20,592 nucleotides of DNA from DATHGT01 sp035317605 (GTDB lineage Bacteria; Methylomirabilota; Methylomirabilia; Rokubacteriales; CSP1-6). Positions 7,873-13,550 of this stretch are shown here, piece by piece. The notes beneath the pieces were generated by a model, which was not told the origin of the DNA, searched no databases, and saw only the letters and a list, made by a program, of their open reading frames with translations. The stretch is from the NCBI GenBank assembly GCA_035317605.1, contig DATHGT010000211.1, positions 1 to 20,592 of the forward strand, written 5' to 3'. The first letter of the stretch is position 1; each line of letters starts with the position of its first letter. The position numbers were made by a program, and so were the translations under genes.

Positions 7873-8612
7873 GGTCTCGCCTCCCCGGCCAGGAACGCCT
7901 GCACCGCCGGGCTGCTCGAGACCGTGACCTCGGCGGGCGGCCCCACGGCCGCGAAGCGGCCGTCGATCAGGATGGCCACGCGGTCGGCCACCGACCGGGC
8001 CAGCTCGAGGTCGTGGGTCACCACGATCGCGCTGTCGCAGACGCCCTCGCGCATCTGCACGATCAGCTCGGTCACCAGCTTCGAGTTCGTGGGGTCGAGT
8101 CCCGCCGTCGGCTCGTCGTAGAGCATGACCTCCGGCTCACCGACCAGCGCGCGCGCGATGCCCACGCGCTTGCGCATCCCGCCCGACAGCTCGGAAGGGA
8201 GCAGCCCGAGGACCGTGTCGTTGAGCCCGACCAGCGAGAGGAAGTGCATCACGCGCTGGCGGATCTCCGCTTCGGGCAGCCGCGTGTGCTCGCGCAGCGG
8301 ATAGGCCACGTTCTCGTACACCGACAGCGAGTCGAACAGCGCCGCGCCCTGGAAGACGTAGCCGAGGCGGCGCCGGATCGGCAACAGCTCTTCCTCGCTC
8401 AGATGCTCGATGTTCCGATCGAAGACGCGGATCTGCCCGGCGTCCGGCGAGAGGAGACCGGCGAGAAGCCGGAGCATGACCGTCTTGCCGGAGCCGCTGC
8501 CGCCCATCACGACCACTGTCTCCCCCTTCTGGAGCTCGAACGACACGCCCTTGAGCACGAGGCCCGCCTCGAACCCCTTCTCGACGCCGACGACTTCGAT
8601 GATCCCGCTCAA
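7869..8612 (-). CDS. mlaF: ABC transporter ATP-binding protein (MlaF-like)
   Basis: This cytoplasmic ATPase is predicted to drive the MlaE/MlaD lipid transporter. The 247-residue protein has Walker A GGSGSGKT (37-44), the Q-loop at Gln88, the signature LSGGM (142-146), Walker B VMLYDE (162-167) followed by the TAGLDP segment, and the switch His200. The LSGGMRKR form is typical of MlaF-class ATPases. The apparent start is TTG at 8610-8612, 4 nt after the mlaE stop; no strong ribosome binding site is seen, so it probably depends on coupling to mlaE. Confidence 0.94.
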   Translation of the reverse strand: MSGIIEVVGVEKGFEAGLVLKGVSFELQKGETVVVMGGSGSGKTVMLRLLAGLLSPDAGQIRVFDRNIEHLSEEELLPIRRRLGYVFQGAALFDSLSVYENVAYPLREHTRLPEAEIRQRVMHFLSLVGLNDTVLGLLPSELSGGMRKRVGIARALVGEPEVMLYDEPTAGLDPTNSKLVTELIVQMREGVCDSAIVVTHDLELARSVADRVAILIDGRFAAVGPPAEVTVSSSPAVQAFLAGEARP

Positions 8613-8616
8613 CCGC

Positions 8617-9378
8617 TCACCAGAACACGATCAGCAGGAGCTTGGTGAGGAAGAAATCGGCGACGATCACGCCCATGGTGACGTGCACCACCGTGGCCGT
8701 CGTGGCCCGCCCGAGCCCCTCGGTGCCGCCCTCGGTGGCCAGCCCGTTGTAGCAACCGATCAGCGTCACCACGACCCCGAAGAACGCGCTCTTGATGATG
8801 CCGGTGAGGAAGTCTCGCGGCACCACCCAATAGGTCATGGTGTTCCAGTACCCCCACGGGTCGGCCCCGCGCTCGGTCACCATGATCAGCATCCCGCCCA
8901 GCACGCCCACGACGTCGGCCAGCACGGTGAGCAGGGGGAAGACCACCACGGCGGCGAGGAGGCGGGGCACGATCAGTCGCTTGACGTAGTTGACGCCCAG
9001 CACGCGGAGCGCGTCGATCTGCTCGGTCACCTTCATCGAGCCCAGCTCCGCGGTGATGCCGGAGGCGACCTTGCCGCCGACCAGGACCGCGGTGAGCACG
9101 GGGCCCAGCTCGCGCAGGATGGCCAGCGCCGACACCGGCCCCACGTAGTTCTCGGCCCCGAAGCGCGCCATGTTCACCGCGCTCTGCAGCGCGAAGACCA
9201 TCCCGGTGAACGCCGCGGAAATCACCGCCACCGGCAGCGACCGCACGCCGATGGTCTCGATTTCCAGGATGACCAGGCGGAAGTACGCGGGCGGCAGGGC
9301 GAGGTTGCGGAGCACGCGGGCGCCGAGCAGGCCGAGCCCCCCGTACCACATGATGCTCCGGGTCAGCGCCGACTCCAT
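8617..9378 (-). CDS. mlaE: ABC transporter permease (MlaE-like)
   Basis: This is the inner-membrane permease of the MCE lipid transporter. The 253-residue protein is largely hydrophobic with about five to six membrane segments. It shows family-typical stretches such as LRELGPVLTAVLVGGKVASGITAELGSM, split here by residue, around 90-117 and MKVTEQIDAL near 117-126. The ATG at 9376-9378 has GAGGGA about 8 nt upstream, a good site. It starts 4 nt after the lipoprotein stop and is followed by the ATPase and MCE genes. No mlaB or mlaC gene is present in this cassette. Confidence 0.94.
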   Translation of the reverse strand: MESALTRSIMWYGGLGLLGARVLRNLALPPAYFRLVILEIETIGVRSLPVAVISAAFTGMVFALQSAVNMARFGAENYVGPVSALAILRELGPVLTAVLVGGKVASGITAELGSMKVTEQIDALRVLGVNYVKRLIVPRLLAAVVVFPLLTVLADVVGVLGGMLIMVTERGADPWGYWNTMTYWVVPRDFLTGIIKSAFFGVVVTLIGCYNGLATEGGTEGLGRATTATVVHVTMGVIVADFFLTKLLLIVFW

Positions 9379-9382
9379 GCCG

Positions 9383-9898
9383 TCATTCCCTCTGGAAGCT
9401 GCCCACGAAGGTCGCGAAGTCGGCGCGGGCGGCGTCGAAGGCGGCCGGTGGCGCCACGTACAAAAAGTCGTAGAGACAGCGCTCGTCCGTCATCGAGAGG
9501 CTCTCGATCCTCACCTTCGCCGAGTCTTCGAGACGGCCCTCGGCGACCACGCGCGAGGCCGGCCGGCCCGCCACCTCGGTCGTCGCGCGCTCGATCGTCA
9601 GGCGATCGCGCAGCCCGATGTGGAGCTGCCGCGCCAGCACGTCGGCGGCGCGCCGAGGCGCCGCGCCCTCGCACACGGCGTTGACGGCCATGCCGGCGGA
9701 CGAGCCGTGATGCCGCAGCGTGAGGTCCGCCGGGCCCGCGTCCACCAGGGTCCACTCCGCCGTCGGAATCGCCACGCGATACCCCTTGGACGAATGATAG
9801 ACACCGTTCTCGATCCGTTGCACGGCGCAGCCGGAGACGAGCAGACTCGCCGCGAGCACGACGAGCCATGCCCGGACACGCCGGCCGTCCGTGCTCAC
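9383..9898 (-). CDS. Small predicted lipoprotein of unknown function
   Basis: The 171-residue product has a short positively charged N-terminus, a hydrophobic stretch (about 10-22) and a lipobox VSGC ending at Cys24, so it is predicted to be lipidated and membrane-anchored. The mature part (GVYHSSKGYRVAIP, then AEWTLVD) begins like small periplasmic proteins of the PsbP/DcrB type, but I cannot assign it firmly. The GTG at 9896-9898 makes a GTGA overlap with the hisIE stop; the open frame continues upstream to 10099 only as a shadow of hisIE. Its place directly before mlaE suggests a role with the lipid transporter. That is inference. Confidence 0.8.
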   Translation of the reverse strand: MSTDGRRVRAWLVVLAASLLVSGCAVQRIENGVYHSSKGYRVAIPTAEWTLVDAGPADLTLRHHGSSAGMAVNAVCEGAAPRRAADVLARQLHIGLRDRLTIERATTEVAGRPASRVVAEGRLEDSAKVRIESLSMTDERCLYDFLYVAPPAAFDAARADFATFVGSFQRE

Positions 9899-10542
9899 CC
9901 GCTGGAGCCGGTCGCCGGGCGTGACTGGTGGCGTGTCGCCAGCTCCTGAAGGATTTCCCTCACCCCGATCCCGCGCGCCCCGAGCAGCACCAGCGTGTGA
10001 AACCAGAGATCGGCGGTCTCCGCGACCAGGCGCTGATCGCCCTCGCCGCCGAGGGCCGCCAGGATCACCTCGGTCGCCTCTTCGCCGATCTTCCGGCACA
10101 CCGCCGCCTCCCCCTTGGCCAGGAGTCCGGCGACGTACGAGCCCGGCACCGCCGACGCCTTGCGCGAGGCGATCGTCAGCTCGAGACGCTCCAGCATGTT
10201 GGCCGGCGCCGAGACCTCACCGTCGACCTGGAGCGCCCTGAAGAAGCAGGCGCGGTGTCCGGTGTGACACGCCACGCCTTCCTGGTGGACCTGCACGAGC
10301 AGGACGTCGGCGTCGCAGTCGACGTAGACGCGCTCGACGTGCTGGACGTGGCCCGACGTCTCGCCCTTCCGCCAGAGCGTCTCGCGAGAGCGCGACCAGA
10401 AGTGCGAGAACCCGGTCTTCAGCGTCTCGTCCAGGGCCACGCGATCCATCCACGCGACCATCAGCACCTCGCCCGTGTCCGCCTCCTGGACGACGGCCGG
10501 GATGAGCCCGCGCTCGTCGTACGTGAGCTCGTCGGGCGTCAT
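9895..10542 (-). CDS. hisIE: Bifunctional phosphoribosyl-AMP cyclohydrolase / phosphoribosyl-ATP pyrophosphatase
   Basis: This fusion enzyme catalyses the second and third steps of histidine synthesis. In the 215-residue protein the HisI domain (about 1-112) carries DCDADVLLVQV and ACHTGHRACFF, which supply the metal-binding Asp and Cys residues. The HisE domain (about 118-208) carries RKIGEEATEVILAA and ETADLWFHTLVLL, the MazG-like metal-binding helices. The ATG at 10540-10542 overlaps the hisF stop as ATGA. An upstream extension of the open frame lies wholly inside hisF and is rejected. Confidence 0.96.
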   Translation of the reverse strand: MTPDELTYDERGLIPAVVQEADTGEVLMVAWMDRVALDETLKTGFSHFWSRSRETLWRKGETSGHVQHVERVYVDCDADVLLVQVHQEGVACHTGHRACFFRALQVDGEVSAPANMLERLELTIASRKASAVPGSYVAGLLAKGEAAVCRKIGEEATEVILAALGGEGDQRLVAETADLWFHTLVLLGARGIGVREILQELATRHQSRPATGSSG

Positions 10543-11474
10543 GGCTCGATGCGGACCGCCACCCCGCGCTCGCGCAGAGCGGCCTTGGCTTCGGCGATGG
10601 TGTGGATCCCGAAGTGGAAGATCGACGCGGCCAGCACGGCGTCGGCGCCGCCCTCCACGAGACCCTCCCAGAGGTGCTCGAGCGATCCCGCCCCTCCGGA
10701 GGCGATCACCGGAACGTCGACGCCGGTGGAGATCGCCCGCGTCAGCTCGAGATCGTATCCGTCCTTGGTGCCGTCCCGGTCCATGCTCGTCAACAAGATC
10801 TCGCCGGCCCCGAGCGCCGTCGCCTCCCGCGCCCACTCCACCGCGTCGCGCCCGGTCGGCCGCCGCCCTCCATGGGTATAGACCTGGTACTGTAACGGGG
10901 ACGCTGGGGACGGTTCGATCCGTGGGTGGCCTGTTCCAGGAGGGACGTGGCTCCGTTGTAACGGCGGCTGGGAGCCCGGCTCGATTCGTGGGTGGCCTGT
11001 TCCAGGAGGCATCCGGCTCCGTTCTCTGCCGGTGTCGATCGGGTGGTCTGAGTCAGGGGGTCTTCGGGTCGGCTCTCTCCGCGCGTCGATGGCGACCACG
11101 ATGCACTGGCTGCCGAACCGTTCGGCCGCCTCGCGAATCAGCTCGGGGCGCTGGAGCGCGGCCGTGTTCAGCGAGACCTTGTCGGCGCCGGCCCGCAGGA
11201 GCGTGCGGATGTCCTCGATGCTGCGGATGCCTCCGCCGACCGTGAGCGGCATGTAGAGGCCCTCGGCCGTGCGCGCGACCACGTCGAGCATGATCTCGCG
11301 GTTCTCGTGCGACGCCGTGATGTCGAGGAACACCAGCTCGTCGGCGCCCTGGGCGTCGTAGGCCATCGCGGCCTCGACGGGATCGCCCGCGTCGCGCAGG
11401 TTCACGAACTGGACGCCCTTGACCACACGCCCGTCCTTGACGTCCAGGCAAGGAATCACGCGCTTGGCGAGCAT
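10539..11474 (-). CDS. hisF: Imidazole glycerol phosphate synthase, cyclase subunit, with a 62-residue repeat insertion
   Basis: HisF takes ammonia from HisH and converts PRFAR to imidazole glycerol phosphate and AICAR. The (beta-alpha)8 barrel is intact on both sides of the insertion. MLAKRVIPCLDVKDG carries catalytic Asp11, CIVVAIDA carries catalytic Asp130, and YTHGGRRPTG, LTSMDRDGT and VIASGGAGS follow in order. The protein is 311 residues against about 253 for the family. The excess is residues about 134-195, a Pro/Arg-rich stretch made of two 22-residue repeats and one decayed repeat. It replaces the short turn between IDAR and the VYTHGG strand. The frame is kept throughout, so I call it a functional gene. 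Start overlaps the hisA stop by 1 nt (TGATG). Confidence 0.94.
   Translation of the reverse strand: MLAKRVIPCLDVKDGRVVKGVQFVNLRDAGDPVEAAMAYDAQGADELVFLDITASHENREIMLDVVARTAEGLYMPLTVGGGIRSIEDIRTLLRAGADKVSLNTAALQRPELIREAAERFGSQCIVVAIDARREPTRRPPDSDHPIDTGRERSRMPPGTGHPRIEPGSQPPLQRSHVPPGTGHPRIEPSPASPLQYQVYTHGGRRPTGRDAVEWAREATALGAGEILLTSMDRDGTKDGYDLELTRAISTGVDVPVIASGGAGSLEHLWEGLVEGGADAVLAASIFHFGIHTIAEAKAALRERGVAVRIEP
10891..10956 (-). repeat. 66-nt repeat, copy 1 (inside hisF)
   Basis: This is the 3'-most of two head-to-tail 66-nt units in hisF. It matches copy 3 at the hisH end at 58 of 66 positions and its tandem neighbour copy 2 at 52 of 66, with no gaps. It encodes 22 residues with core VPPGTGHPRIEP and end SPLQ. 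The most conserved stretch on the plus strand is around gtgggtggcctgtt, next to an interrupted 4-bp inverted repeat CCTG-TTC-CAGG. Confidence 0.95.
10957..11022 (-). repeat. 66-nt repeat, copy 2 (inside hisF)
   Basis: This unit directly abuts copy 1 with the same orientation and phase. It shares an exact 23-nt block with copy 1 (positions 31-53 of the unit). The differences cluster in the first half and at positions 54-58. It encodes MPPGTGHPRIEPGSQPPLQ plus flanking Arg/Ser residues in the same reading frame as copy 1. Confidence 0.95.
11023..11078 (-). repeat. Degenerate, shortened 66-nt repeat unit (inside hisF)
   Basis: After copy 2 the sequence continues with a recognisable but decayed unit. 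It has cggtgtcgatcgggtgg and a cagggggtc segment that align with the conserved core when small gaps are allowed. The translation keeps a faint PPDSDHPIDTG likeness to PPGTGHPRIEP. The right boundary is approximate and was placed where HisF homology (IDAR) resumes. Confidence 0.65.
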
Positions 11475-12196
11475 CAGGCGGCCAGCGCCTCGACGGCTTC
11501 GCGAAGATCGATGGCGCCGGTGTAGAGCGCGCGGCCGACGACGGTGCCCTCGACACCTGGGATGGCGGCGAGGCGGCGGAGGTCGTCGAGGACGGCGACG
11601 CCGCCCGAGGCCAGGATCGGCAAATCGATCGTGCGGGCGAGCGCGGACGTGTCGTCGACGTTGGGGCCCTGCTCCATGCCGTCGCGGCTGACGTCGGTGT
11701 AGAGCAGCGCGGCGGCTCCGGCGTCGCGGGCGCGGGCACCGACGTCGGCGACGGTCTGCCCGCTGTCTTCGGTCCAGCCCTTCACGGCCACCCGCGGCCC
11801 GCGGGCGTCGACGGCCACGATGATCCGGCCGGGATGGCGGCGGCAGACCTCGGAGAGAAAGACCGCGTCGAGGGCGGCGCGGGTGCCGACGACGGCCCAG
11901 CACGCTCCCGTGTCCAGCGCCGCGTCGACCGCCGCGAGATCGCGCAGCCCGCCACCGACCTCCACGGCCACCGGCGCCACCGCGCTGACGATCTTGGCGA
12001 CGAGGGCGGTCTGGCGCGGCTCGCCCGCGAAGGCGCCGTCGAGATCGACCACGTGCAGCCGGGCGGCGCCGAGGGACGTCCAGCGAAGCGCCATCGCGAC
12101 GGGATCGTCGGAGAACACGGTCTCCTGATCGCTCCGTCCTTCACGCAGGCGCACGCACCGTCCGTCACGCAGGTCGACGGCCGGGATGACGATCAT
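11474..12196 (-). CDS. hisA: Phosphoribosylformimino-5-aminoimidazole carboxamide ribotide isomerase
   Basis: HisA is the (beta-alpha)8 isomerase that opens the ribose of ProFAR to give PRFAR, the substrate of HisF. The 240-residue protein has VIPAVDLRDGRCVRL with catalytic Asp8, EVGGGLRD, VAVDARG with the second catalytic Asp, YTDVSRDG and ASGGV phosphate-binding turns. Length and motifs are normal and no repeat is inserted. The ATG at 12194-12196 overlaps the hisH stop as ATGA and sits immediately next to the hisH repeat copy, with no spare base between repeat and start codon. Confidence 0.97.
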   Translation of the reverse strand: MIVIPAVDLRDGRCVRLREGRSDQETVFSDDPVAMALRWTSLGAARLHVVDLDGAFAGEPRQTALVAKIVSAVAPVAVEVGGGLRDLAAVDAALDTGACWAVVGTRAALDAVFLSEVCRRHPGRIIVAVDARGPRVAVKGWTEDSGQTVADVGARARDAGAAALLYTDVSRDGMEQGPNVDDTSALARTIDLPILASGGVAVLDDLRRLAAIPGVEGTVVGRALYTGAIDLREAVEALAA

Positions 12197-12942
12197 TGTA
12201 GCGGCGACGCTGTGGCCGGGCCCATCCGTGGGTGGCCTGTTCTAGGAGGGACGTGGCTCCGTTCGACGTGGCTCTGTTCGACGTCTCTTCGTTCAACGTC
12301 GCTCCGTTCGACATCGCTCTGTTCGGCGTGGCTGCGTTCGACGAGGGCCGCGAAGTTCTCCAGCAGTCGCAGGCCCCAGCGCTGGCTCTTCTCGGGATGG
12401 AACTGGGTGGCCCAGATCGGGCCGCGCTCGATGGCGGCGGCGAAGCGGATTCCGTAGTCGCACCAGGCGACGCGGAGCCCGTCGACCTCGGCGACCACGG
12501 GATAGTAGGAATGCACGAAGTAGAAATACGAGTCCTCGGGAATCCCGTCGAAGAGGCGCAGCCGCCCCCCGTGCGTCACCTGGTTCCAGCCCATGTGGGG
12601 GATCTTGCGGCCGCGCGGAAATCGGCGGACGACGCCCGCGATCGCGTCGAGTCCGCGGCCGTCGCCGAATTCCTCGCTGGTCGAGAACAACAGCTGGTAC
12701 CCGAGGCAGATGCCGAGGAACGGGCGGCGGCCGTCCAGCGCGCGATGGACCGCGGGCAAGAGACCGAGGCGATCGAGATTGGTCATCGCGTCGTGAAACG
12801 CGCCGTCGCCGGGGAGCACGGTGGCGTCGGCCGCGTCGACGATCGCGGCGTCCTGCGTCACGATCGCCTCCAGGCCGAGGCGCTCGAAGGCCTTCTCGAC
12901 GCTGCCGAGGTTGCCGCGTCCGTAGTCGATGATCGCGATCAC
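12193..12942 (-). CDS. hisH: Imidazole glycerol phosphate synthase, glutaminase subunit, with a repeat-built C-terminal tail
   Basis: HisH hydrolyses glutamine and passes ammonia to HisF. The class I amidotransferase triad is present: Cys79 in GICLGYQLLF, and His182 and Glu184 in FHPEKSQ. The oxyanion-strand motif reads PGDG (45-48) where PGVG is common. Normal HisH sequence ends near LLENFAALV (about residue 201). A 48-residue tail follows: six five-residue units of the type ERSHV/EQSDV (202-231) and then the 22-codon repeat ending SPLQ. Total is 249 residues against about 200-210 for the family. The GTG start overlaps hisB as GTGA. Confidence 0.94.
   Translation of the reverse strand: MIAIIDYGRGNLGSVEKAFERLGLEAIVTQDAAIVDAADATVLPGDGAFHDAMTNLDRLGLLPAVHRALDGRRPFLGICLGYQLLFSTSEEFGDGRGLDAIAGVVRRFPRGRKIPHMGWNQVTHGGRLRLFDGIPEDSYFYFVHSYYPVVAEVDGLRVAWCDYGIRFAAAIERGPIWATQFHPEKSQRWGLRLLENFAALVERSHAEQSDVERSDVERRDVEQSHVERSHVPPRTGHPRMGPATASPLQ
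12197..12262 (-). repeat. 66-nt repeat, copy 3 (3' end of hisH)
   Basis: A full 66-nt copy, in the same orientation and the same reading frame as the two in hisF, about 1.2 kb away. It matches hisF copy 1 at 58 of 66 positions without gaps. It ends exactly at the base before the hisA ATG, so it forms the last codons of hisH (VPPRTGHPRMGPATASPLQ). One base of the CCTG-TTC-CAGG inverted repeat is changed here to CCTG-TTC-TAGG. Confidence 0.95.
12250..12339 (-). repeat. 15-nt minisatellite, six units (in hisH)
   Basis: Six tandem 15-nt units run on the plus strand: gacgtggctccgttc, gacgtggctctgttc, gacgtctcttcgttc, aacgtcgctccgttc, gacatcgctctgttc and ggcgtggctgcgttc. On the coding strand they give five-residue units (ERSHV, EQSHV, ERRDV, ERSDV, EQSDV, ERSHA). 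The first unit is the terminal segment of the adjoining 66-nt copy, so the array seems to have grown out of that repeat. Confidence 0.93.
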
Positions 12943-13550
12943 GAGCCGAGCGATCCCTTCGTCGACGGCACCACGCCGGCGATGCGCGGATCGAGCCGGG
13001 TGGCCTGGGCCACGGCACGCGCCACCGCCTTGAACACCGCCTCGGCGATGTGGTGCAGGTTGTCGCCGTAGTGCATGTTCACGTGCAGGTTCAGCTCGGC
13101 GTTGAACGCGAAGGCCCGGAAGAAGTCGTGGAGCAGATCGAGGTCCATGTTGGCGATGCGGGTGCGGCGGAGCGGCACGTTGAAGACGATGAAGGGGCGA
13201 CCGGAGATGTCGACCGCCGCCGAGACCAGCGTCTCGTCCATGGGAATCGCGGCGGTGCCGTAGCGCACGATGCCCGCGCGGTCGCCGAGCGCCTCGCGCA
13301 GCGCCTTGCCCAGCACGATGCCCACGTCCTCCACCGTGTGATGGAGATCGACCTCGAGATCGCCCGAGGCGTCGACGGTCAGGTCCATGAGCCCGTGCTT
13401 GGAGAACGCCTCCAGCATGTGACCGAAGAACGGAATGCCCGTCTGGATCTTCGAGGCACCGGTCCCGTCGATGTTGAGCTGCAGGACGATGTCGGTCTCC
13501 TTGGTCTTGCGCTCGACCCGGGCCTGCCGCGGCAGCGCTGACACGCTCAT
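12939..13550 (-). CDS. hisB: Imidazoleglycerol-phosphate dehydratase
   Basis: HisB removes water from imidazole glycerol phosphate to give imidazole acetol phosphate. The 203-residue protein is the monofunctional form, without the N-terminal histidinol phosphatase domain of the enterobacterial fusion. The manganese-binding motifs are present: FFGHMLEAFSKHG, DLHHTVEDVGI, LHDFFRAFA and NLHHIAEAVFKA. ATG at 13548-13550 overlaps the hisD stop as ATGA. The repeat elements seen in hisH and hisF are absent. Confidence 0.97.
   Translation of the reverse strand: MSVSALPRQARVERKTKETDIVLQLNIDGTGASKIQTGIPFFGHMLEAFSKHGLMDLTVDASGDLEVDLHHTVEDVGIVLGKALREALGDRAGIVRYGTAAIPMDETLVSAAVDISGRPFIVFNVPLRRTRIANMDLDLLHDFFRAFAFNAELNLHVNMHYGDNLHHIAEAVFKAVARAVAQATRLDPRIAGVVPSTKGSLGS

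Noticed and set aside
10891..11078. CRISPR-like or direct-repeat array
   Set aside because: The units abut with no spacers, are 66 nt long and lie inside an intact hisF reading frame; no cas genes are present.
10475..11245. Plus-strand open frame covering the 66-nt repeats
   Set aside because: It is open only because the repeat has few stops; it has no start context and no family likeness, and lies opposite hisF.
10539..11474. hisF as a pseudogene because of the insertion
   Set aside because: The frame is unbroken, both catalytic aspartates and all later barrel motifs are intact, and the downstream ATGA overlap is kept.
10891..12262. Repeat copies as an assembly duplication artefact
   Set aside because: The copies differ at 8 to 14 of 66 positions and lie in different flanks. 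Simple misassembly would give identical copies. Read data could still test this.
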